Assembly: GCF_002776695.1 (NCBI RefSeq)
Contig: NZ_LFJC01000003.1
Span: 2,392,327 to 2,456,326, forward strand
Direction of reading: 5' to 3'
Source of the DNA: Bradyrhizobium nitroreducens
GTDB taxonomy: Bacteria; Pseudomonadota; Alphaproteobacteria; Rhizobiales; Xanthobacteraceae
Length of the DNA stretch: 64,000 nt
Shown piece after piece: positions 29,731-38,768 of the stretch (position 1 is the stretch's first letter; each line of letters begins with the position of its first letter). The notes beneath the pieces were generated by a model. The model was given only the letters and a program-made list of their open reading frames with translations. It was not told where the DNA came from and ran no database searches. The position numbers were made by a program, and so were the translations under genes.

Positions 29731-29812
29731 CGTCATTCCGGGGCGATGCGACAGCATCGAACCCGGAATCTCGAGATTCCGGGTTCGGCGCTACGAGCCG
29801 CCCCGGAATGAC
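29731..29812. repeat. Dispersed palindrome (family A), copy 4
   Basis: CGTCATTCCGGGGCGATGCG at the left and CGCCCCGGAATGAC at the right pair, with a central CCGGAATCTCGAGATTCCGG palindrome. It lies between the convergent receptor gene and the DUF1330 gene. Confidence 0.85.
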
Positions 29813-29825
29813 TGATTGAGAAATC

Positions 29826-29858
29826 GTGGATGGCCGGGTCAAGCCCGGCCATGACGAC
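29826..29858. repeat. Short palindrome around GGCCGGGTCAAGCCCGGCC
   Basis: GGCCGGGTCAAGCCCGGCC with TGG/CCA flanks and a GACGAC tail. It is adjacent to the family-A copy and closes the convergent gap. A similar core is inside the element at 56237. Confidence 0.6.
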
Positions 29859-29870
29859 GGAGACAGACGT

Positions 29871-30296
29871 CTACTCCGGTATCTCCCCAAAGTTCTTGCC
29901 GACCGGCAGAACGGCATGCCGGATCAGGCGCGAATCCTCCACCGCGGCCTGCCTGTGCTTCACGGCCTCGCGATAGGCGGGATCGCGGATCATCTCGACG
30001 AAGGCTCCAACGCTCGGATACTCCGCGATGAAGCAATGGTCCCAGCGCTCGTCCTGCGGGCCGATCAGCATCAGCTCGAACTTGCCCTGCCAGACGATGC
30101 GACCGCCGAGACGTTCGAACACCGGGCCACTCTCGCGGCCATAGGCCGCGTAGGCTTCCGCGCCGCTCGCCTTGCGGCCGTCCGGATAGGCCGCCTCTTT
30201 CCGCAGCCGCACCAGGTTGAGCATGTGGATCGGACCGGGACGGTCGTTCTCCCGGAACTGCGCGAAGACTTCCTTGGTCGGATCGATATGGCCCAT
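29871..30296 (-). CDS. DUF1330 domain-containing protein
   Basis: A 141-aa cytoplasmic protein of the dimeric alpha/beta-barrel (DUF1330) type. Typical features are PIHMLNLVRLRKEA near the N-terminus, GGRIVWQGKFELMLIGPQDERWDHCFIAEYPSVGAFVEMIRDP in the middle, and a region rich in short beta strands. The family has no settled biochemical role; members resemble small oxygenase/isomerase folds. No signal or membrane segment is present. It is monocistronic, with the next gene divergent (PBP). The start ATG is clear. Confidence 0.82.
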   Translation of the reverse strand: MGHIDPTKEVFAQFRENDRPGPIHMLNLVRLRKEAAYPDGRKASGAEAYAAYGRESGPVFERLGGRIVWQGKFELMLIGPQDERWDHCFIAEYPSVGAFVEMIRDPAYREAVKHRQAAVEDSRLIRHAVLPVGKNFGEIPE

Positions 30297-30400
30297 GTGG
30301 GTTTCCTCTGGGTGCTTCCTCTTTTTGTGCCGGCGATCCTAGCTCCGGCGCCAAAGGAGCGGAACTGCGGGGTGCGAATGCCCCACCTCCTAATCACGCG

Positions 30401-30416
30401 TTAACGCCGGGGTAAC
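30401..30416 (+). promoter_or_regulatory. CtrA-like box upstream of the PBP gene
   Basis: TTAA-N7-GTAAC at 30401-30416 matches the alphaproteobacterial CtrA consensus TTAA-N7-TTAAC with one mismatch. It lies about 60 bp before the class A PBP start. A single site of this size can occur by chance. Confidence 0.3.
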
Positions 30417-30474
30417 CGGGCCTTAAACAGCGACCGCTAGCGTGCGGCGGGGCGGGCTGACCGGGCGTTTGCAT

Positions 30475-32691
30475 ATGGCGTGGGGAAAGAAAAAGGGTGG
30501 GCGGAAGGAGCCGCTGTTCGGCTTGCCCGCGGCGCTCGCCGATCTGCGCCTGACCCCGGCCGATCGCATTCCCGGCGGCGAGGACAAGCCGAAGAAATCA
30601 GCAAAATCATCCACCAAGCGCAAGAGCGAGGACGCCGGCGACGAGCCGCCGCGCGAGCGCAAGGCGCCGGCCAGCCGCAGCGGCGCCAAGCGCCGCGCGA
30701 AGTCACGCGGCGGGTTCAGTCTCGGTCGCCTGGTCTATTGGGGCGCGGTGCTGAGCCTGTGGGGCGTGATCGCCGTGATCGGCGCCGTGATCTATGTCGG
30801 CGCCCATCTGCCGCCGATCCAGTCGCTGGAAATCCCCAAGCGCCCGCCGACGATCCAGATCGTCGGCATTGACGGCAGCATGCTGGCGCAGCGCGGCGAG
30901 ATGGCCGGTGCCAATATCGCGCTGAAGGATCTGCCGCCCTATTTGCCGAAGGCGTTCATCGCCATCGAGGACCGCCGCTTCTATTCGCATTTCGGCATCG
31001 ACCCCGTCGGCATTTTGCGCGCCCTCGTCACCAATTTGCTCCATCGCGGCGTCTCGCAGGGCGGCTCGACGCTGACGCAGCAGCTGGCGAAGAACCTGTT
31101 CCTGACCCAGGAGCGCACCATGCAGCGCAAGCTGCAGGAGGCGGAGCTCGCGATCTGGCTGGAGCGCAAGCATTCCAAGGACGAGATCCTGGAGCTCTAT
31201 CTCAACCGCGTCTATTTCGGCTCCGGCGCCTACGGCGTCGAAGCCGCCGCGCAAAGATATTTCGGCAAGTCGGCGAGGAACGTCACCATCGCCGAGGCCG
31301 CGATGCTCGCCGGCCTCGTCAAGTCGCCCTCGCGCCTTGCGCCGAACCGCAATCCGGAAGGTGCCGAAGCGCGCGCGCAGATCGTGCTCGCGGCGATGGC
31401 GGACGCGAAATTCATCACCGATGCGCAGGCGCAGGCCTCGATCGGCCATCCCTCCTACAACGTGAAGCCGGTCGGTGCCGGCACGGTCAACTACGTCGCC
31501 GACTGGATCGGCGAGGTGCTGGACGATCTGGTCGGCCAGATCGACGAAAGCATCAAGGTCGAGACCACCATCGATCCCAAGCTGCAAAGCGTTGCGGAAG
31601 CCGCCATCATCGATGAGCTCGCGGCCAAGAGCGTCAAGTTCAACGTCAGCCAGGGCGCGCTGGTGGCGATGACGCCTGACGGCGCGGTGCGCGCCATGGT
31701 CGGCGGGCGGAACTATTCCGAGAGCCAGTACAATCGCGCGGTGACCGCCAAGCGCCAGCCGGGCTCCTCGTTCAAGCCGTTCGTCTATCTCACCGCGCTC
31801 GAGCAGGGCCTGACGCCGGACACGATGCGCCAGGACGCGCCGATCGAGGTCAAGGGCTGGAAGCCCGAGAACTACACCCACGAATATTTCGGCGCGGTGA
31901 CGCTGACCCAGGCGCTGGCGATGTCGCTCAACACCGTCGCCATCCGCCTCGGCCTCGAGGTCGGACCGAAGAACGTGGTGCGCACCGCGCACCGGCTCGG
32001 CATCTCCTCCAAGCTCGAGCCCAACGCCTCGATCGCACTCGGCACGTCGGAAGTCTCTGTCGTCGAGCTGGTCGGCGCCTATGCACCCTTCGCCAATGGC
32101 GGCTTCGCGGTGGCGCCGCATGTCGTGACGCGGATCAGGACGCTCAGCGGCAAGCTGCTCTACATGCGCCAGCCCGACGAGCACACCCAGGTCATCGACC
32201 CCCGCTATGTCGGGATGATGAACACGATGATGCGGGAGACGCTGATCTCAGGCACCGCCAAGAAGGCGGAGATCCCGGGCTGGCCGGCCGCCGGCAAGAC
32301 CGGCACCAGCCAGGATTATCGCGACGCCTGGTTCATCGGCTACACCGCCAATCTCGTCACCGGCGTCTGGCTCGGCAATGACGACAACTCGCCGACCAAG
32401 AAGGCCACCGGCGGCGGCCTGCCGGTGGAAGTCTGGACGCGCTTCATGAAGACCGCGCACGAGGGCGTGCCGGTGGCGGCCCTGCCGAGCGCGCCCGGCG
32501 GCTGGGGCCTGTCGAATCTCGCGCAGGCCGCATCGCAGGTATCGCCGCCGACGGCGGCCGCGCCCGCACCGGCAGCGGCGAACAACGGCGGCTATCGTCC
32601 GCCGCCACCGACGCGCGCCAATGCGCGGCCGGAGGCTGCGGCAGGTCTCGATGGCTGGCTGATGGACCGCCTGTTTGGCGGAAACCGATAG
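30475..32691 (+). CDS. Class A penicillin-binding protein (PBP1a family, transglycosylase/transpeptidase)
   Basis: A bifunctional peptidoglycan synthase of 738 aa, anchored in the inner membrane and working in the periplasm. A basic cytoplasmic tail rich in Lys/Arg (residues 1-85) precedes one membrane helix (about 88-112). The GT51 glycosyltransferase shows catalytic Glu165 in AIEDRRFYSHFG, then GGSTLTQQLAKNLFL. The transpeptidase shows SSFK (Ser431), SLN (484-486) and KTGTS (608 on). The C-terminus is Pro/Ala-rich and low-complexity. I start at ATG 30475; a GTG eleven codons upstream is open but poorly placed. No other cell-wall gene adjoins it. The gene is complete. Confidence 0.94.
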   Translation: MAWGKKKGGRKEPLFGLPAALADLRLTPADRIPGGEDKPKKSAKSSTKRKSEDAGDEPPRERKAPASRSGAKRRAKSRGGFSLGRLVYWGAVLSLWGVIAVIGAVIYVGAHLPPIQSLEIPKRPPTIQIVGIDGSMLAQRGEMAGANIALKDLPPYLPKAFIAIEDRRFYSHFGIDPVGILRALVTNLLHRGVSQGGSTLTQQLAKNLFLTQERTMQRKLQEAELAIWLERKHSKDEILELYLNRVYFGSGAYGVEAAAQRYFGKSARNVTIAEAAMLAGLVKSPSRLAPNRNPEGAEARAQIVLAAMADAKFITDAQAQASIGHPSYNVKPVGAGTVNYVADWIGEVLDDLVGQIDESIKVETTIDPKLQSVAEAAIIDELAAKSVKFNVSQGALVAMTPDGAVRAMVGGRNYSESQYNRAVTAKRQPGSSFKPFVYLTALEQGLTPDTMRQDAPIEVKGWKPENYTHEYFGAVTLTQALAMSLNTVAIRLGLEVGPKNVVRTAHRLGISSKLEPNASIALGTSEVSVVELVGAYAPFANGGFAVAPHVVTRIRTLSGKLLYMRQPDEHTQVIDPRYVGMMNTMMRETLISGTAKKAEIPGWPAAGKTGTSQDYRDAWFIGYTANLVTGVWLGNDDNSPTKKATGGGLPVEVWTRFMKTAHEGVPVAALPSAPGGWGLSNLAQAASQVSPPTAAAPAPAAANNGGYRPPPPTRANARPEAAAGLDGWLMDRLFGGNR

Positions 32692-32966
32692 GCTCCGCCT
32701 GAGGTCGCCTGCGGCCTCAAGACAAAAACTGCGAAAACAACCCCATGCACAGTAGCCGAGGATAGCGAAATCAACGGCTTGCGCGGACGGCACAGACGCA
32801 TGAGGCAGGCCTTGAAGTCCGCCGCCACTTCGGCAAGTCCTGCCTATTGCGGCAAGATCAACCGGGGTGTGATCCTCCCCGAAAGCAAAAACACCAGTCT
32901 CTTCAAGCGCGCGCCACCGGCCCGGGATTTGCTCTCATAAGTTGAGCGAGTGGGAAGGAGCGTTCC

Positions 32967-33626
32967 ATGATGTCAGGTGTGTCCGGCGCGACGTTGCCCT
33001 ATCTGCGGCCTGCATCGACGTCCGCTTCCCATGCCGCATCCGGCCTTCAACCGGTGGCACCGGATGAGACCGGCGCTGCCGCGAACGGATTTCGGGTCGA
33101 CGTCTCGCAGGTGAAGCTGTTGTCGGGCGCCAAGCCGATTTCGGTGGCGGATAATCCTGTCCTGCATGACCTCATGGCCACGAACTGGCTGATGACTCAC
33201 GGCGCGAACGCGACGCAACCGACCGTCTCGGACGATGCACCGGAGAACACCTACGCTCAGGTCAAGGTCGACGGCCGGGTGGTGGCCACGCTGTACAATG
33301 GCGGCTCCTCGACCATGACCAATGCGGCGGCAGCCAACATCGGCAAGCTTGAGGATCCTCCCGGCTTGGCCGGGCCGGATCTCGCGCAGTGGCGAGCCGA
33401 CCAATATGCCGCGCGGCTTGGCGGCACCGTCGAGAAGGCATCCACCGCGATCACGCAAGCGCAATGGACGCCGCGTGAAAGCAGATCCACGGCCTATAGC
33501 CGCCAGCAACTCGACGCCGCCTTCCAGGCGATGCTGGCGGAGGGGCAAAAGGCCAGCGCGCAACGGCAATCGTCCTATCCGGCCTCACGCACGCAGGCAG
33601 GAACGAGTGCGGATTTCAGTGCATGA
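32967..33626 (+). CDS. Hypothetical protein
   Basis: A 219-aa protein I do not recognise. It is rich in Ala, Ser, Thr, Gln and Gly, with no signal peptide, membrane helix or cysteine. A more conserved-looking centre (DNPVLHDLMATNWLMTHGANA, then NTYAQVKVDGRVVATLYNGGSSTMTN) suggests a small folded domain. The C-terminal third is a predicted helix followed by a disordered tail. The ATG has a textbook GAAGGAG six bases upstream, and the codon use resembles its neighbours, so it is a real gene. It lies between the PBP and serine-hydrolase genes on the same strand, with 275 bp and 127 bp gaps. Confidence 0.72.
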   Translation: MMSGVSGATLPYLRPASTSASHAASGLQPVAPDETGAAANGFRVDVSQVKLLSGAKPISVADNPVLHDLMATNWLMTHGANATQPTVSDDAPENTYAQVKVDGRVVATLYNGGSSTMTNAAAANIGKLEDPPGLAGPDLAQWRADQYAARLGGTVEKASTAITQAQWTPRESRSTAYSRQQLDAAFQAMLAEGQKASAQRQSSYPASRTQAGTSADFSA

Positions 33627-33753
33627 GGGTTGCCTGAGGCCGCTGAGCGCGCGTCGGCCGGAATCCAAAAAAATACGTCGACGGGCGTTCTGCCTGGCGC
33701 CGTCAATGAGTATTGTGCTGCGATCAGGTGAAGCGCGCAGCGCGTGGGATCCG

Positions 33754-35139
33754 ATGTATATGCGCCAGATTGTTTTCGCCGTCGTGCTGCTCGGCGTTTT
33801 GGTTCGGTTCGGGGCTGCCGCAGCCGAGGATGGCTTTCCGGCAGCGGAGTGGGAGCGCGTCACCCCTGCAGAATCGGGCTGGTCAGAGACCGAATTGGCC
33901 CAAGCGCGATCCTTTTCGGATCAGATTCGCTCGAGCGCGGTTGTGATCGTTCAGCACGGAAAGGTGGTCGCCGAGTGGGGCAATACGACGAAGCCGATGG
34001 AACTCGCCTCCATCCGCAAGAGCGTGCTCAGCGCCCTGATCGGCATCGCGGTGTCGGATCGCCTGATCAACCTCGACAGCACGCTTGGCGAACTCGGCAT
34101 CGACGATAATCCGCCTGGCTTGACCGGAATCGAGAAGGGCGCGACGGCGCGCGAACTCCTCCAAGCGCGCTCCGGGGTCTACCACGCGGCGCTCTATGAG
34201 ACGCCGGACATGGCCAAGATGAGACCGCCGCGCGGCAGCCACCCGCCCGGGACCTTCTGGTATTACAACAATTGGGACTTCAACGCGCTCGGCACGATCT
34301 ACGAGCACGCAACTGGCAACGGCATCTTCGAGGCGCTCGACCAAAAGATCGCAAAGCCAATCGGCATGCAGGACTACCGGCCACAGGATGGCAGCTATAT
34401 CCGCGGCGAAGCCTCTATCCACCCCGCCTATGAGACCCGGATGAGCGCACGGGACTTGGCGCGTTTTGCACTTCTCTATCTGCACAAAGGCAATTGGGCC
34501 GGGCACCAGATCGTGCCCCGGGACTGGGTCGAAGAGAGCACGCGTAGCCATTCGAGAGCCGCGTTAGGGATGGGCTATGGCTATCTCTGGTGGATCGGTT
34601 TTCTGGGCGGTGCCGTTGCGCCTACGGTCACTTTGCCGGAGGGCAGCTTTATGGCCCAGGGATCCGGCGGCCAATACGCCTTGGTCGTGCCCGCGCTCGA
34701 CCTCGTCGTGGTGCATCGTGTCGACCGCGACATGCCCTTCACCGAACCGACCATGCGTAGCATTGGCAGGCTCTTCTGGCTGATCCTGAAAGCCGAAGGC
34801 TATGATCCCGGGCCCGATGCCTCGCTCACCGCAGCGGCCGGCGAACGACCGACAGGCGAGACCCTGGCCGCAAAATTCCAGGGCAAGACGATCAGCTTCG
34901 GTACCAAGCTCAGGAATGGCCCGTTCACGATGCGATTCGAGCCCGACGGCCGGATGACCTATCCGCACTGGGACGAGTCCCTTGGACCTAAGGCCGGGAC
35001 ATGGACGGTCGTGGAGGACAAGCTCTGTATCTTGGGTGCCAGACGTCGCTGCTACATTCCCGTGCTGAACGGTGAGCAGATTGAGTTGTTCGACCAGCTT
35101 GGTGTCATGCAAATCGCCGGGGTGACGCTGCCTCAGTGA
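33754..35139 (+). CDS. Serine hydrolase, beta-lactamase (class C/EstB) family, exported
   Basis: A 461-aa protein with a signal peptide (RQIVFAVVLLGVLVRFGAAAA) and the penicillin-binding/beta-lactamase fold. The catalytic SxxK is S86-I-R-K89 (ELASIRKSVL) and the YxN motif is Y171-N-N173. A glycine-rich segment (MAQGSGGQYALVV) sits where the KTG-type strand would be. A C-terminal beta domain of about 110 residues follows (from GETLAAKFQGKTISFG). Such proteins act as esterases or peptidases more often than as true beta-lactamases. The start could also be the ATG at 33760 or one at 33706; the signal peptide favours 33754-33760. Confidence 0.82.
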   Translation: MYMRQIVFAVVLLGVLVRFGAAAAEDGFPAAEWERVTPAESGWSETELAQARSFSDQIRSSAVVIVQHGKVVAEWGNTTKPMELASIRKSVLSALIGIAVSDRLINLDSTLGELGIDDNPPGLTGIEKGATARELLQARSGVYHAALYETPDMAKMRPPRGSHPPGTFWYYNNWDFNALGTIYEHATGNGIFEALDQKIAKPIGMQDYRPQDGSYIRGEASIHPAYETRMSARDLARFALLYLHKGNWAGHQIVPRDWVEESTRSHSRAALGMGYGYLWWIGFLGGAVAPTVTLPEGSFMAQGSGGQYALVVPALDLVVVHRVDRDMPFTEPTMRSIGRLFWLILKAEGYDPGPDASLTAAAGERPTGETLAAKFQGKTISFGTKLRNGPFTMRFEPDGRMTYPHWDESLGPKAGTWTVVEDKLCILGARRRCYIPVLNGEQIELFDQLGVMQIAGVTLPQ

Positions 35140-35231
35140 TCTGCGTGCAGCTATCGGCTCGCGACGTCTGTTGAGGGTCATGCACGACAAACGCTTCGAC
35201 AGGACCAAGCAATGCCGTCTGGTGGCGATGC

Positions 35232-35337
35232 GCTAAAGCGCGATGAGATCTGGATGAATCGCCATCGCGCTTTAGGTTATTGTTTGCGCATGATCTTTCC
35301 GGAAAACCGCTTCGCACTTTTCCGGATCATGCTTTAG
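35232..35337. repeat. Two-hairpin intergenic element (CTAAAGCGCGATGA type)
   Basis: Hairpin 1 (35232-35274) has arms CTAAAGCGCGATG and CATCGCGCTTTAG. Hairpin 2 (35288-35332) has arms GCATGATC...TTTCCGG and CCGGATCATGC. The pair joined by TTATTGTTTGCGC is a recurring intergenic sequence in Bradyrhizobium-group genomes as I know them. It lies between convergent genes. Confidence 0.75.
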
Positions 35338-35416
35338 GACAAGCGCGCCGCCAACGACCTTGCATTTGTCCAGCTGGCGTCAATCCGGTCGCGGCTGCGC
35401 CTTGACGAGCCGCGCC

Positions 35417-36172
35417 CTAGTCTTCGACCCCGTAGCGGTGCAGATCGTTGCCATACGTGTCGAGCCACTTCTTGGCGCGCTCCATCGACGGGCAGACCTT
35501 GCCGCAGACGCGCCAGAACCGTGCCGAGTGGTTCATCTCGACGAGATGGGCGACCTCGTGCGCGGCGAGATAGTCGAGCACGAAGGGCGGCGCGAGGATC
35601 AGGCGCCAGGAGAACGACAGCGAGCCGGCCGAGGTGCAGGAGCCCCAACGGCTGGACTGGTCGCGGATCGACAGGCGCTTGACCCGGACACCGAGCTCGG
35701 CGGCGTAGGCCTCTGCCGAACGCTGCAGATCGCGGCGCGCCTCGCGCTTGAGGAAATCGCTGACGCGGCGGTCGACATGCTCGAGCCCGCCGGCGACGCA
35801 GAGGATGCGTTCACCGCTGTCGCGCACCTCCGTCCACACCGTGCCGCGCGTGCCGGCGCGATGAACGATACGATGCGGCGTGCCGCGCAGCGGTATCACC
35901 GTGCCCGGCTGGAACGGCGCAGCCTTCGGCAAGCGACCGAGACGTGCGGCGATCCACGCACCGTGACGCTGCGCGAAGTCCTTGGCTTCGGCCAGCGTGC
36001 CGCGCGGTGGCATGGTGAGGATGGCTTCGCGATCGCTCGGATGAATTCTGAGCGTATAGCGGCGCGCGCGGCGATGCCGGCGCAATCGGATGGCAAAAAA
36101 TTGCGATCCGTGGGTGATGACCAGGGTCTTTGGCTCGTGGGGCCGCCGATAGAGGAGAGCGCGAGTGGCCAT
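35417..36172 (-). CDS. YgjP/WssA-like M48-type metallopeptidase domain protein (DUF45)
   Basis: A 251-aa protein with the DUF45/SprT-like zinc-protease core. The zinc site is AAHEVAHLVEMNHSARFW (HExxH plus a downstream His). RLSIRDQSSRWGSCTSAGSLSFSWRLILAPP is the usual flanking motif, and DYLAAHEVAHL follows it. The N-terminal half carries a basic RRHRRARRYTLRI segment of the family. No signal peptide is visible, so it is probably cytoplasmic. I start at ATG 36172; an in-frame ATG at 36256 would add 28 unconserved residues. Substrates are unknown. It lies downstream of a candidate small-RNA terminator on the opposite strand. Confidence 0.83.
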   Translation of the reverse strand: MATRALLYRRPHEPKTLVITHGSQFFAIRLRRHRRARRYTLRIHPSDREAILTMPPRGTLAEAKDFAQRHGAWIAARLGRLPKAAPFQPGTVIPLRGTPHRIVHRAGTRGTVWTEVRDSGERILCVAGGLEHVDRRVSDFLKREARRDLQRSAEAYAAELGVRVKRLSIRDQSSRWGSCTSAGSLSFSWRLILAPPFVLDYLAAHEVAHLVEMNHSARFWRVCGKVCPSMERAKKWLDTYGNDLHRYGVED

Positions 36173-36282
36173 GTCTGTCAGTCCGGGGGGCAGGAGGGCG
36201 CCCGGATTCTGCCATAACCGCCGCCAGGGAAAGCGCTCGGCGCAAAAACAAATCATTTGCCCAATATACAGCGGGTTGGCGT

Positions 36283-36322
36283 CCGGGAGACCCTACAGAC
36301 TGGGGTCGGAACCGGCTTTTTT
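36283..36322 (+). terminator. Intrinsic terminator-like hairpin, possible end of a small RNA
   Basis: Stem GACCC (36289-36293) / GGGTC (36303-36307), extended across a small internal loop by CCGG (36283-36286) / CCGG (36312-36315), is followed by six T (36317-36322). No plus-strand gene lies just upstream, since the nearest plus-strand stop is at 35139. It may therefore end a short plus-strand transcript starting in the AT-rich 36250-36270 stretch. Confidence 0.45.
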
Positions 36323-36473
36323 CGCCCCCGCTGGACGCATGCGACACCCCCAAGGGGTGAGGATGGACTCACTCCTATAAGGCTACCTAAATACCGCGAA
36401 TCTGGCGGGAACTCGGCCCCTTCCGGAGCCTCCGGCCGGGCCTGATTTTCGACGGGAAAGCCGAAACGAGAGG

Positions 36474-37802
36474 TTATTCGGCGGCGCGCGCCTGCAATGA
36501 GCTCGGATTCGCTGCTGAGACCATGAAATCATGAATCCGCGGCACGATTTCCGACTTGAAGCGTGAGCCGTTGAACACGCCGTAATGTCCGACGCCCTTC
36601 TGGACGTAATGAACGCGGCGATGATCGGGGATCGCGCTGCACAGCGCGTGCGTCGCTTCGGTCTGACCAAGACCGGAAATGTCGTCATTCTCGCCTTCGA
36701 CCGTCATCAGCGCGACGCGCGTGACCTTGGAGGGATCGACGCGTGTTCCACGATGGGTCATCTCGCCCTTGGGCAGCGAGTGCTTCACGAACACGGTGTC
36801 GACGGTCTGGAGGTAATACTCGGCGGAGAGGTCCATCACCGCGAGGTATTCGTCGTAGAACTCGCGATGCTTGTCGACGAGGTCGCCGTCGCCCTTCACC
36901 AGATGGGCGAAGAGCTGCTTGTGGGCGTCCATGTGCCGGTCGAGATTCATGCTGATGAAGCCGTTGAGCTGCAGGAATCCCGGATAGACGTCGCGCATCA
37001 TGCCCGGATGCGGAAACGGCACCTTGGTGATGACATGGTTGCGGAACCAGTCGATGCCGCGCTCCTGGGCGAGATTGTTCACCGCAGTCGGATTGCGACG
37101 GGTGTCGATCGGGCCGCCCATCAGCGTCATCGACGTCGGCACGAAGGGATCGCGCCGCGCTTCCATGATCGAGACCGCGGCAACGACGGGCACGGAGGGC
37201 TGGCACACCGCCATGACGTGGGTGTTGCCGCCGAGCACGTGCAGCATCTCGATGACGTAATCGATGTAATCGTCGAGATCGAAGCGACCGTCGCTGAGCG
37301 GCACCATGCGGGCGTCGGCCCAATCGGTGATGTAGACCTCATGCGCGGGCAGGAAGGCCTCGACCGTACCGCGCAGCAGCGTCGCGTAATGGCCGGACAT
37401 CGGCGCGACGATCAGCACGCGCGGCTGCGGGCTGCGCAGCGGACGGGTGAACTTGCGATCGAAGTAGAGCAGCCGGCAGAACGGCTTTTCCCAGACCGAG
37501 CGGACCTCGACGGGGACGCGGATGCCGTTGACCTCGGTGTCGTCGAGACCCCATTCCGGCTTGCCGTAGCGGCGCGTGGTGCGCTCGAACAATTCGCAGG
37601 CCGCGGCGACCGACTTGCCGACCTCGGTGCGCGTCCAGGGATTGAGCGGATTTTGAAACAGCAGCTTGGTCGCGTCCGTGACGGCACGCGCCGGATTGAG
37701 AGCGGCGTGCGCCATCTCGTACATCCAGTACATCGGCGTCGTCAGGACCGGACTGCCTTCAGCCGCCAGGGGCGGCGCGCCGCCAAACTCACCAATGGGC
37801 AT
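36474..37802 (-). CDS. phaZ: Intracellular polyhydroxyalkanoate depolymerase (PhaZ)
   Basis: A 442-aa cytoplasmic enzyme of the PhaZ (TIGR01849) family that mobilises stored polyhydroxybutyrate from granules. The nucleophile is a cysteine, Cys200 in HVMAVCQPSVP, not the serine of extracellular depolymerases. The acid is in TVEGENDDISG and the His in GVGHYGVFNG. The N-terminus MYWMYEMAHAALNPARAVTDA is typical granule-associated family sequence, preceded here by 23 residues. ATG 37802 has AGAAGGA eight bases upstream, so I keep the long form; ATG 37733 is the alternative. No phaC or phasin genes adjoin. Confidence 0.93.
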   Translation of the reverse strand: MPIGEFGGAPPLAAEGSPVLTTPMYWMYEMAHAALNPARAVTDATKLLFQNPLNPWTRTEVGKSVAAACELFERTTRRYGKPEWGLDDTEVNGIRVPVEVRSVWEKPFCRLLYFDRKFTRPLRSPQPRVLIVAPMSGHYATLLRGTVEAFLPAHEVYITDWADARMVPLSDGRFDLDDYIDYVIEMLHVLGGNTHVMAVCQPSVPVVAAVSIMEARRDPFVPTSMTLMGGPIDTRRNPTAVNNLAQERGIDWFRNHVITKVPFPHPGMMRDVYPGFLQLNGFISMNLDRHMDAHKQLFAHLVKGDGDLVDKHREFYDEYLAVMDLSAEYYLQTVDTVFVKHSLPKGEMTHRGTRVDPSKVTRVALMTVEGENDDISGLGQTEATHALCSAIPDHRRVHYVQKGVGHYGVFNGSRFKSEIVPRIHDFMVSAANPSSLQARAAE

Positions 37803-37923
37803 CGCTATATCCTTCTTCGCATCGCAGCATACTGCCGAATGCGTAATATTGCGTCAATGCATGGTTCCGTACATCTACGTAGCCGAAACGGCTAAACCTA
37901 CCCGAATCCACGAGAAAGTGACG

Positions 37924-38742
37924 CTATTCGCCGCCGGACAGCAGCGAGCCCTGTCGCTTGGCGCTGCGCAAAAGGGCAAGGAATGCCCAAAAGGATGCAC
38001 CCAGAAGCACGGCATTGATGGCCAGCGCAGCCAACATCAGGTCGGCGCGGAAGGTGTTCTCGATCAGGAGCGCGCGCATTCCTTCGAACACGTAGGTCGG
38101 CGGCAGCGTCCATGCGACGTATTGCAAGAACACCGGCAGCACGCTGACGGGATAGTAGATGCAGGCGAGCGGCATGATCGCGAACATCAAGGTCCAGACG
38201 ATGCTCTCGGCGCCGAGGCCGTTGCGCAGCACGAGGCCCGAGACGAAGATGCCGACCGACCAGCTCGTGAAGATCAGATTGCAGAAGAAGGCGATCAACG
38301 GCAGGCCGAGCGCGTAGACGTTGAAGTGAAACAGGAACAGCGCCAGCAGCGTCATCGGAATCACCCCGATCGCGAGCCGGATCAGGCTCATGACCATCAG
38401 CGACAGCAGAAACTCGATCGGCCGGAGCGGGCTCATCATGAGGTTGCCGAGATTGCGCGCCCACATCTCCTCCAGGAACGAGATGGAGAAGCCGAGCTGG
38501 CCGCGGAACAGGATGTCCCAGAGGATGACGGCCCCGATCAGCGTGCCGCCGGCGCGCGCGAAGAAGCTGGAGTTCTCGGCGATGTAATATTGGATGAAGC
38601 CCCAGGTGATGACCTGCAGCGCCGGCCAATACAACAGCTCGAGCAGCCGCGGCCAGGACGACAGCAGCAGGTACCAGTAGCGCAGGATCATCGCGCCGAT
38701 GCGGTGGGCGGAGATGCCGCGGTGGAGGGGGAGAGAGGTCAT
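37924..38742 (-). CDS. ABC-2 type transporter permease
   Basis: A 272-aa inner-membrane protein with about six helices, typical of ABC-2 exporter permeases. Visible segments include LLELLYWPALQVITWGFI, FLLSLMVMSLIRLAIGVIPMTLLALFLF, LPLIAFFCNLIFTSWSVGIFVS and the C-terminal LALLRSAKR. The conserved helix reading SIVWTLMFAIMPLACIYYPVSVLP fits the family. Its partner ATPase is the next gene upstream on the same strand. Together they form a half-sized exporter for a lipid, polysaccharide, antibiotic or similar compound; the substrate is open. The ATG start is clear. Confidence 0.88.
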   Translation of the reverse strand: MTSLPLHRGISAHRIGAMILRYWYLLLSSWPRLLELLYWPALQVITWGFIQYYIAENSSFFARAGGTLIGAVILWDILFRGQLGFSISFLEEMWARNLGNLMMSPLRPIEFLLSLMVMSLIRLAIGVIPMTLLALFLFHFNVYALGLPLIAFFCNLIFTSWSVGIFVSGLVLRNGLGAESIVWTLMFAIMPLACIYYPVSVLPVFLQYVAWTLPPTYVFEGMRALLIENTFRADLMLAALAINAVLLGASFWAFLALLRSAKRQGSLLSGGE

Positions 38743-38768
38743 GGCAGCTCCTTCATCTTAAAAGGAGC

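Noticed and set aside
32701..32718. Hairpin GAGGTCGC-CT-GCGGCCTC after the PBP gene as a terminator
   Set aside because: Loop is only two bases, one pair is G-T and no T-run follows; too weak to call.
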